DNA of 64,000 nt, taken from positions 310,001 to 374,000 of the forward strand of contig JADIYA010000001.1 in assembly GCA_016705545.1 (NCBI GenBank), in the 5' to 3' direction. The stretch's first letter is position 1, and every line of letters begins with the position of its first letter. Made by a program: the position numbers and the translations under genes. Below, one piece after another: positions 51,829-61,000 of the stretch. This stretch comes from Flavobacteriales bacterium. Lineage in GTDB: Bacteria > Bacteroidota > Bacteroidia > Flavobacteriales_F > PHOS-HE28. Under the pieces are notes generated by a model, which saw only the letters and a program-made list of their open reading frames with translations, ran no database searches and was not told the DNA's origin.

Positions 51829-52845
51829 ATGAAAACCAGGACCCTTTCCTTACTCGCATTTGCCCTCCTTATGGGCACGAGCGCAAGCGCCCAGTTGCAG
51901 CGCATCGTGCTGCAAGGCAGCGGCGCGCCACAGGTGTACACCGACCTGGCCGCTGCGGTTGCCGCTGCCCAAAGCGGCGATCGGCTCTACTTGAGCGGTG
52001 GCAACTTCACCGTAACGGGCAACCTCGTGCTCGACAAGACCCTGCACTTCATTGGCGCGGGCGTGAACCCGGACAGCACGAACGTGACAGGCCTGACCGC
52101 CATTGCTCCCACGGGATCAACGCAAGTGCTCACCGCCGCCTTGAACAGCACGTTCACGGGGATCCGGTTCATCAACGTCATGCAGTTCGGCAACGGAACC
52201 ACCGATTACTCACCGACGAACGTGGTCTTCCAGCGCTGTGAGTTCATGTCCTACACGCACCTCAACGCGGGCTCCACGAGCACCTTCGATGAGTGCGTGT
52301 TCCGGCACCGCTTCTATGGATACGGCGGATCGGCTGTTGTAACGCGCTGCCTCTTCCCCTTCGCGGGCAATGCGACCCACGGCACCATCAGCGGCTTCAG
52401 CACAGGTGGGCTCTTCCTAAGCAACTGCGTGGTGCTCGGCGGACGCTTGAACGGTTGCGACTACTCGACCGCACGCAACTGCATTTTCACCGGGACCGGC
52501 GCTCCTTTCTACCAAAGCAACGGCATGACGATCGTGAACAACCTGCTCGTGAGCGCTACCCTCGTGAGCAATATGGGGGGCCACACCGAAAGCGGCAATA
52601 TCCTGGGCGCGGACCCGGCGACCATCTTCGTTAACCCCGCCAGCGATTGGCACCTGCTCCCTGGCAGCCCCGCGATCGGCATGGCCAATGATGGCAACGA
52701 CGCCGGTCTGTACGGTACGCATTCGCCCTACAAGCCGGGTAACGTGCCTTACAATCCGCACTATAGCCAGGCCGCCATCGCTCCCAGCACCGACTGGAAC
52801 GGCGCATTGCCTGTACAGATCCGCACGGCGGCACAAACCCACTGA
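51829..52845 (+). CDS. Secreted right-handed beta-helix protein (paralog 1)
   Basis: A 338-residue exported protein (MKTRTLSLLAFALLMGTSASA). It starts with the beta-helix cap QVYTDLAAAVAAAQSGDRLYL and LHFIGAGVNPDS, then rungs rich in paired Asn/Cys (VVFQRCEFMSYTHLNAG, TARNCIFTGTGAPFYQ, TIVNNLLVSATLVSNM). It ends in NGALPVQIRTAAQTH. The central LLVSATLVSNM segment recurs in the paralog at 53835 (LLVSDALVSNM). It is the first gene of a three-gene operon with the EYW-repeat protein (3-base gap) and the second beta-helix paralog. The order beta-helix then EYW/EYF-repeat protein is the same as at 23372-31959. No catalytic residues of pectate lyases were recognised. Confidence 0.72.
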   Translation: MKTRTLSLLAFALLMGTSASAQLQRIVLQGSGAPQVYTDLAAAVAAAQSGDRLYLSGGNFTVTGNLVLDKTLHFIGAGVNPDSTNVTGLTAIAPTGSTQVLTAALNSTFTGIRFINVMQFGNGTTDYSPTNVVFQRCEFMSYTHLNAGSTSTFDECVFRHRFYGYGGSAVVTRCLFPFAGNATHGTISGFSTGGLFLSNCVVLGGRLNGCDYSTARNCIFTGTGAPFYQSNGMTIVNNLLVSATLVSNMGGHTESGNILGADPATIFVNPASDWHLLPGSPAIGMANDGNDAGLYGTHSPYKPGNVPYNPHYSQAAIAPSTDWNGALPVQIRTAAQTH

Positions 52846-52848
52846 GCC

Positions 52849-53814
52849 ATGCGAACCTTCATTATCCATATGCAGCTGATGACAGCCTTTGCGCTGTTGC
52901 TCAGCGCGGGCACCGCCGATGCCCAGAACATCACCGGGTACCGGTACTGGTTCAACGACAACATTGCGGATGCCACGGTTGTGAACACGGCTCCTGCACC
53001 TGCGGTTGATGCCGAGATCATCCTGAACAGCGCTTCGCTGGCACCCGGCCATCACCTCGCCACCATCCAATTCCGCGATGCCGATGGGCTGTGGAGCGCA
53101 CCCTGGTCGAGCCTGTTCGTGCAACGGAGCGGCACGGTGAGCGCGATTGAATACTGGTTCGATGATGAAATCGGCGACGCCACGACGGCCAGTGTGACGC
53201 CTGGTCCGGCGCCACTGATCACCGCACCGCTGGATGCAACCGCATTGCCCGTAGGATTCCACACCGTGACCGTGCGCACGATCGATGCACAGGGTGAGCG
53301 CAGTGTGCCCTTCACGGAGAACTTTACCCGCAACGGTGGCCTGATCACCGGCTACGAATACTGGATCGACGACGCGATTGACGACCGCACCATTGCGGAC
53401 ATCGGTCCTGCAGGTGTGGTTGACCTGATCGAAGCGCTGCCCGTGCCCACCACGGATGGGCCGCACACCTTCACCATTCATTTCCGTGATGCGGACGGCG
53501 GGTGGAGCGTGCCGTTGAGCAGCAGCTTCAACTTCATCATCGGTGTGGACGAGATCCCGGGCGTGAGCAACTACCTGCTGTTCCCGAACCCGGTGAACGA
53601 CCAGCTATCCCTACGTGTGGATGCGGCCATGGCCAAGGACCTCAGCATCGAAGTGCTGGACGCCAGCGGACGTACCGTTCAAGCGCTCGGTGCGTGGAAT
53701 GTGCAAGGCACCGCGCATCGCAGCTGGGATGCCTCCTTCCTTGCCCCAGGCAGGTATCTGCTGCGCATCTCCAGCGATGACCGCACCATGCAAATGCCCT
53801 TCGTGAAGCAATGA
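52849..53814 (+). CDS. EYW-repeat secreted protein with T9SS sorting domain
   Basis: A 321-residue protein: signal peptide (QLMTAFALLLSAGTADAQ), then three ~75-residue repeats (ITGYRYWFNDNIADAT, VSAIEYWFDDEIGDAT, ITGYEYWIDDAIDDRT), each with a GxH and DADGxWS element. These are diverged relatives of the seven EYFVDTDPG repeats in the giant protein at 24384. A type A sorting domain ends the chain (LFPNPVNDQLSLRVDA ... APGRYLLRISSDDR). It is sandwiched between two beta-helix genes in one operon. It is likely surface exposed and may be the anchored partner of the beta-helix proteins, which have no obvious sorting domain of this type; that is inference. Confidence 0.75.
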   Translation: MRTFIIHMQLMTAFALLLSAGTADAQNITGYRYWFNDNIADATVVNTAPAPAVDAEIILNSASLAPGHHLATIQFRDADGLWSAPWSSLFVQRSGTVSAIEYWFDDEIGDATTASVTPGPAPLITAPLDATALPVGFHTVTVRTIDAQGERSVPFTENFTRNGGLITGYEYWIDDAIDDRTIADIGPAGVVDLIEALPVPTTDGPHTFTIHFRDADGGWSVPLSSSFNFIIGVDEIPGVSNYLLFPNPVNDQLSLRVDAAMAKDLSIEVLDASGRTVQALGAWNVQGTAHRSWDASFLAPGRYLLRISSDDRTMQMPFVKQ

Positions 53815-53834
53815 ACCCCATCAACCGAACGACC

Positions 53835-54899
53835 ATGACCAGAAAACTCATCCTCCTCGCGTTGATCGGATCAGCCCTTCACGCGCAGGCCCAGCACGCA
53901 CGCATCGTGGTGCAGCACGCAGGCACCGCGCAGGTATTCAGCGACCTCAGCAGCGCCATCACCGCAGCTCTGCCCAACAGCGACCTCTACCTGAGCGGAG
54001 GCTGCTTCGTGCTCCCGACCGGGTTCTCCCTAAGCAAGACCCTGCACTTCGTCGGCGCAGGGATCGCTCCGGACAGCACCAAGGCAACGAGCAGCACGAT
54101 CATCACCTCTGCCGACGGTTCAACCTTCATGCGCCTGGAGAGCGCGGCATCGGGATCCACATTCACCGGCATCCGTTTCAATATGGCCGCGAATACGTCG
54201 GTGGGCCTTGGCATTTCCGCTGTGGACCAGACCGTGGTGAGCGTGGTGTTCACGCGGTGCTCCTTCCAGGAAGAAGTGTATGTCGGCGTCGATGACCCAT
54301 CCGGATCCTCGGTGGCGTTCACCGAGTGCGTCTTCCACAACCGCTTGCTCGGCGCGGACGGGGCTGCCGCGCAGCTCACGCGCTGCATCCTGGACTACCA
54401 GGCGGGCACCGGCGCCGAGGTATCGGGCTTCGACGGTGGCGGGCTGGTCATGCTCAATTGCGTCGGGCTCGGCACACGGATCGGCAACGCCGGCGGTGCA
54501 ACGATCTCCAATTGCGTCTTCACCCGCACCTCCGCACCGTTCTGGCAAAGCGGTGGCTCCACGTTCACGAACAATCTGCTGGTGAGCGACGCACTGGTGA
54601 GCAATATGAGCGGCTACGTTGAAAGCGGGAACATCCTCGCAGTTCCTATTGGCACGATCTTCATCAACGAAGGCGACACCGATTTCCAGTTCAGTGATAA
54701 CCTGCACCTGCAGAACATCTGCCCCGGCGTAGGCGCGGGCACCGATGGCACGGACATGGGCATCTACGGAACGGCATCCCCCTTCAAGGATGGCGCGCTG
54801 CCCCATGTGCCGCACTTTGAGCGCACCGAGGTAGCCACGGGCGCGGATGCCAGCGGCAACCTGCCCATGCAGGTGCGCGTGGCGGCACAGGCGAACTGA
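53835..54899 (+). CDS. Secreted right-handed beta-helix protein (paralog 2)
   Basis: A 354-residue protein. The start is taken at the ATG preceding the signal peptide MTRKLILLALIGSALHAQA; an ATG at 53811 overlapping the previous stop is an alternative. The sequence is parallel to the gene at 51829: QVFSDLSSAITAALPNSDLY, LHFVGAGIAPDSTKA, VVFTRCSFQEEVYVG, ISNCVFTRTSAPFWQSGG, LLVSDALVSNM, and the tail GNLPMQVRVAAQAN. It is the last gene of the operon; a terminator follows at 54921. Two closely related beta-helix proteins flanking one repeat protein suggest a hetero-complex at the surface. Confidence 0.72.
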   Translation: MTRKLILLALIGSALHAQAQHARIVVQHAGTAQVFSDLSSAITAALPNSDLYLSGGCFVLPTGFSLSKTLHFVGAGIAPDSTKATSSTIITSADGSTFMRLESAASGSTFTGIRFNMAANTSVGLGISAVDQTVVSVVFTRCSFQEEVYVGVDDPSGSSVAFTECVFHNRLLGADGAAAQLTRCILDYQAGTGAEVSGFDGGGLVMLNCVGLGTRIGNAGGATISNCVFTRTSAPFWQSGGSTFTNNLLVSDALVSNMSGYVESGNILAVPIGTIFINEGDTDFQFSDNLHLQNICPGVGAGTDGTDMGIYGTASPFKDGALPHVPHFERTEVATGADASGNLPMQVRVAAQAN

Positions 54900-54920
54900 G
54901 CGGACCCCTCTCGTTCTTCG

Positions 54921-54953
54921 GACCCCTGCCCAATGGGCGGGGGTCTTCGTTTC
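54921..54953 (+). terminator. Rho-independent terminator after beta-helix operon
   Basis: GACCCCTGCCC at 54921-54931 pairs with GGGCGGGGGTC at 54935-54945 (one G-T pair) around an AAT loop, followed by TTCGTTTC. Confidence 0.75.
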
Positions 54954-55008
54954 TGGGCACCGCATTCCTGTTCCTGGAGCGCACCTTCCAGAAAATCGGG
55001 ACACCTGT

Positions 55009-55035
55009 GTTCACATCTGTGCAGGCACCCCGATA
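55009..55035 (+). promoter_or_regulatory. GTTCAC/CCCCGAT two-part promoter motif before 55080 gene
   Basis: GTTCACATC at 55009 and CCCCGAT at 55028-55034; G-to-G distance 23; 71 bases before the start codon. The base after CGAT is A rather than G. Confidence 0.65.
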
Positions 55036-55079
55036 TGGAGATGACCCCCGCCGCCAATCAACCGCCCAAGCCCTTTCCC

Positions 55080-58000
55080 ATGAGAACCACTACCCTATTC
55101 GCTAGCCTCGTAGTGAGCATCGCTGTCACGGCGGGTACACCGCCAACGCCAGCTATGTTGGAGAACCTTGCAAGCACGACCGCTGGCTTCGAGGAAAACA
55201 AAGGGCAGGTGCGCACCACGGATGGCGCTGCCGCACCTTTTGTGCGTTACCGCCTTTCGCAAGGGAACACGCAGCTCTTCCTGCTGGAGAACGGTATCGC
55301 CTACCAGTTCAGTCGCCTGCACTTTACACAAAGCTCTCAAGACGGGGGCGCTGCTTCGCGCAATGATCGCGGGGCGCCGAAGCAAATGGCGCCTATGGGC
55401 GACCAAGTGCGATTGGAGACCTTCCGAATGGACATGGTACTGGTAGGTGCCGATCCAGGCGCCCGCATCACTACCGAAGGAGGAAGTGAGGACTACACCC
55501 ACTACTACAAGCATAATGCACTGGATGTGCGCAGCTATAGCAAGGTGACTTATCATGAGATCTATCCGGGCATCGACTGGGTGGTGTACACCACGGCGAA
55601 GGGCATGAAGTACGATTTCGTAGTACGGCCTGGCGCGGATCCGGGCCAGATCCGCATGCGCTACGAGCACCACGAGGAACTATCTGTTGACGCCGATGGC
55701 AACTTGATCCACGGTAACCGAATGGGCAGCTTCACGGAGGAGCGGCCGGTGAGTTTCCAGGATGGAAAGGAAGTGGCGACAAGCTTCGTGCTCGAAGGGA
55801 ATACGCTGCGTTTTGCGGTAGAGAACCACGATCCCAGCCGAACGCTGATCATTGATCCGGCGCGCCTCTGGGGCACGTACTATGGCAGCACTGGGGATGA
55901 CTATGGCTGGTCCTGCGCCACGGATGCCAGTGGGAATGTGTTCCTAGCAGGTTTCACGGAATCCAACAATGGCATTGCAGCGGGTGGCCACCAGACCACG
56001 TTGGGTGGGCTATCTGATGCCTACCTGGTGAAGTTCAACGCGAGCGGAACACGCTTGTGGAGCACGTACTATGGAGGGGACGATTACGATCTCGCCTTCC
56101 ATTGTGCTGCGGATGCCAGCGGGAACGTATACCTCGTGGGTACAACGAACTCCCTTGCCAGCATCTCCAGCGGTGGGCATCAGAATACACACGGCGGGGG
56201 AGGTGATGATGGCTTCCTGGTGAAGTTCACAGCCAGCGGTACCCGAATATGGGCGACCTACTATGGGAGCACAGGCTCCGACCGTGGTTTCCATATCGCC
56301 GTGGATCCCTCTGGAAATGTGATCATGACCGGCGAGACCACCTCCACCACCGCGATCGCTTCGGGTGGACACCAGAACTCATTCGGCGGCGGAACTGATG
56401 ATGCCTTCCTTGTAAAATTCAATTCAAGTGGAACCCGTCTTTGGGCAACTTACTATGGTGGGAACGAGATCGATGTCGGTGAATCCTGCAGTGTGGATGC
56501 AAGCGGGAACATCTACTTGTCCGGTTTCTCGGAGTCCACCACCAGCATCGCAAGCGGTGGGTTCCAGAATTCGCACGCAGGAGGTGGTGGAGATGCCTAC
56601 CTCGCCAAATTCACACCCAGCGGATCGCGCGTTTGGGCAACTTATTACGGAGGCGGGGGCTACGACCGTGGGTTCCGATGTGCCGTTGAAGCCAATGGGA
56701 CCGCATTCCTCATCGGGCAAACATCGTCCACGTCCGGGATCGCTGCCGCCGGCCACCAGAACGCATATGGGGGTGGAACGGCGGATGCCTTCATCGCGAA
56801 ATTCAGCACGACGGGCACAAGGCTCTGGGGTTCATATTATGGCGGAAGCAGTGTGGAGCTTGGCTATTCCTGCGGCGTTGACGCCGCCGGTAATTCGTTC
56901 CTAGCCGGATATACCGCTTCGGCGAGCGCCATTGCGAGCAATGGCCACCAGAACACCTATGGCGGAGGAGCAACAGACGCCTTTCTCGTCAAATTCGATC
57001 CTCTCGGGAACCGTCTTTGGGGCACCTACTATGGCGGACCTGACGCTGACGGTGGTCCTGTAGACGGAGTATGGGCCAATACCACTGTTCAATGCACGGT
57101 GGATGCCACAGGGAACGTACTCATAGCCGGCACCACCAACTCCACATCCTCGATCGCGGCGAACGGGTACCAGAATTCCCTAGCTGGCATCAGGGATGCG
57201 TTCCTTGTCAAGTTCGAGGATCGCTCGATCATCACGGGGGCGATCAACGGACCGATCTGCACCAACCAGGCGGTGAGCGTGCCGTTCACTGTATCAGGCG
57301 CGTTCAGCACCGGTAACACCTTCACTGCCGAACTCTCCAGCGCCTCTGGCAGCTTCGCCAGTCCCGTGACCATTGGCACGCTCAGCGGCACCGGCAACGG
57401 TACGATCAACGCCAGCATACCCGCCGGCACCGCGCCGGGAAGTGGATACAGGATCCGCGTGGTGGGCAGCAACCCCATCGTGGAGGGTACGGACAATGGA
57501 ACGAACCTGACGATCAACAACCCCACGACCAGTTGTGCATGCGCTGATGTGGTCGAGACCGAACTCAATAATACCGCTGCTACCGCGAATGCCATTGCCT
57601 ATGACACGCCGGTGAGCGGCATCACAGGCCCGTGTTCGCTTCCAGACAATACCGTTGATCACTACAGCTTTACCACCACCACGCAGGGTGTGTTGCGCGT
57701 GGAGGCTTGCCTATCCAACACCGGTCCTTCTTCGCTCAGTGTGACCTTCCGCATACTCAACAGCGCAGGGACCACTCTGGGCACCTTCATCCTGCCAGCC
57801 GGTGCGAACAATGTTCCGATCTCCGGTGAATTCGAATTCCTCTGTCTAGCCATTGGGTCCTACCGCATCGCGGTGGATAACCCGGGCACCGCACACTGCA
57901 CCAACTACGCGTTCTCGTATACCATGCTGCCGCCGGTCTTCGCGGACGATCCCGAACCCAACGACGGGATTGGCCTGAGCGCTACGCAGTTGGCGTATGA

Positions 58001-61000
58001 CACGGACCAGGATGGCCGGAACAATTTCGATGGTGAGAGCACCTACGACTATTACCGCATCCTGCTTCCCACGAACGGCATACTCAACATCGACGTACAG
58101 GCCGAGCACGCGGGCACGACACCCGGCACGATGACCGTGGCATTGCTCAACAACGGAGGTTCTGTTCTGCAGACCTGGCCAGTCACCGTCGGCGCGAACA
58201 GCATTCCCGTGAGCAGCGCGATGAGCATCACCTGCAGAAGCACCGTGAATAACTATCACATCCGGATCAACTCATCGGTTTGCGGAACATCGTACCGTTT
58301 CAAATACACAGTAACGCCACCGCTCTTCGCGGGCGATGCGGAGCCGAACAACGGAGCGCCGGGTGCGCCAACGGTCCATGATACTTACGTGGACGGCAAT
58401 CTCCAGTTCGACGGTGAGAGCACCTATGACTACTATAACATCGTGCCGCCTCACAACGGCGTCATGAACATCGAGGTGCAGGCCGAGCACGTGGGCGGAA
58501 GCCCGGGGACCATCGATATGGTGCTGTATACGACGGCCGGCATCACCATTCAGACCTGGAGCGTGCCGGTGGGTGCGAACAGCACGGCCACGACAACGAC
58601 CGTGAGCATTCTCTGCCGAAGCTCCACAACCGACTATGCCCTGCGCTTCGCTACCACGACCTGCGGTGTTTCCTACCGCTGGAAGTACACGATGACCGCA
58701 CCGCTCTTCGCCAATGATCTGGAACCGAACAATGGCGCAGGAGGAAGCACGGAAGCACACGACACCTGGTACGAAGGCCAGATCGGCTTCGACAACCAGA
58801 CCGACGATGACTACTACAATCTAGTTCCTGCCCACAATGGCGTGATGCATATCCAGGTGGAGGCGGAGCACGTTGGAGCAAGTCCGGGCGCCGTCAACGT
58901 CACACTGTTCACCACCGCAGGCATTGTCATCCAGTCCTGGACAATAACGGCCGGCGCCAACGGCGTTCCCGTTGACACCGTGGTGAGCGTGCCCTGCCGC
59001 AGCTTCACGACGGACTATGATCTGCGTTTTCAGGATGTGACCTGTGGTGTTTCGTACCGCTGGAAATACACGATGACCGCTCCGTTCTTCGCCAATGATG
59101 TGGAACCGAACAACAGCGCGGGTGGGAGCACCGAAGCGGACAGCACATGGTACGAGGGCCAGATCGGCTTCGACGATCAGACCGACGATGACTACTACAA
59201 CCTCGTTCCGGCCCACAATGGCGTGATGAACATCCAGGTGGAAGCGGAGCACGTTGGAGCAAGCCCGGGCACCGTCAACGTTGCACTGTTCACCACCGCC
59301 GGGATCGCGATACAATCATGGGTCATGACGGTGGGCGCCAACGGCGTTCCCGTTGACACCATGGTGAGCGTGCCCTGCCGCAGCTTCACGACGGATTATG
59401 ATCTCCGCTTCCAGGATGTCACCTGCGGCGTCTCCTACCGCTGGAAGTACACCATGACCGCACCGCTCTTCGCCATCGATGCGGAACCGAATGAAACCTA
59501 TGGTGGCAGCACCGAAGCGGACAGCACCTGGTACGAGGGCCAGATCGGCTTCGACAACCAGACCGACGACGATATCTACAACCTGGTGCCAGCTACCAAT
59601 GGTGTGATGAACATCGAGGTGCACGCGGAGCACACCGGTGCAAGCCCCGGCACCGTCAATGTCACGCTGCTCACCACCGCGGGCAGCACCATCCAGTCAT
59701 GGACCATGGTGGTCGGTGCGAACGGCGTTGCACATACAACACTGGTGAGCGTGCCCTGTCGCAGCAACATAACCGATTACGATCTGCGTTTTTCGGATGT
59801 CACCTGTGGTGTTTCCTACCGCTGGAAATACACGATGACACCGCCGCTATTCGCAGCGGACACTGAACCGAACAACAGCCAGCCAGGTACGCCACTTGCC
59901 ATTGATACCTACACCGAAGGCCATCTCGCCTTCGACACCGAGAGCACCTACGACCATTACCGTATCGTGCCTCCGTTCAATGGCAAGGTGAACGTGGAAT
60001 TGCAGGCCGAACACACAGGTGCTGTTCCCGGGACCATTACCATGGTGCTCTTGAGCACCGCCGGAACCACGTTGCAGACCTGGAGCTTCCCGGTTGGTGC
60101 CAATGGGGTACCTGTCACCACCTCGTTCAGCCGCACCTGCCTCAACGGCGGCACCGGATATGACCTGCGCCTGCAATCATCCGTATGCGGTGCTTCATAC
60201 AAACTGATGTACACGCTAACACCGGCCGTGTTCGCCAACGACACCGAGCCGAACAACAGCGTGTCACAGGCCTTCATTTTGCCGGAAACGCAGACCGCGC
60301 AAGGACAGTTGAACTTCCCCGGTGGTGATAACAACGATACCTATCGTGCGAACCTCTCCGGTGATGGCATCCTGAACGTGACCATCGAAGCGGAACATGC
60401 CGGTGTCGAGACCAACGCACTCATGACCATCGAACTTTACATCAGCACTGGTACCGTGCTCCAAACCTGGACCGCACCGATAGGGGCCAACGCCATTCCG
60501 ATAAGCACCCTCCTCAGCAAAACATGCCGCGGCAATTCAGGCAACTACTATCTGCAACTGAGCTCCAGCATCTGCGGAACTTCCTACCGTATCAGTTACA
60601 CGGTGACGCCACCGGTATTCGCGCAGGATGCGGAACCCAACAACAGCGTTTCGCAGTCCATTGTGCTCCCTGAATCACAAGTCGCAGAAGGACACCTGAA
60701 CTTCTACTTCGGTGACAATGACGATGTCTACCGCGCGAACCTTTCCGGAGATGGAGTAATGAACGTGACCCTTGAGGCCGAACACGCTGGAACGGAAACC
60801 AACGCGCTGGTCACGGTGCAACTGTTCGTCAGCACTGGTACCGTCCTCCAGACCTGGACCGTGCCGGTGGGCGCTGGTTCGATCCCGCTCAGCACCACGC
60901 TCAACAAGACATGCCGGGGCAATACGGGCACCTACTATCTGCAACTGAGCTCCAGCATCTGCGGAACATCCTACAGGATCAGCTACACGGTAACATCACC

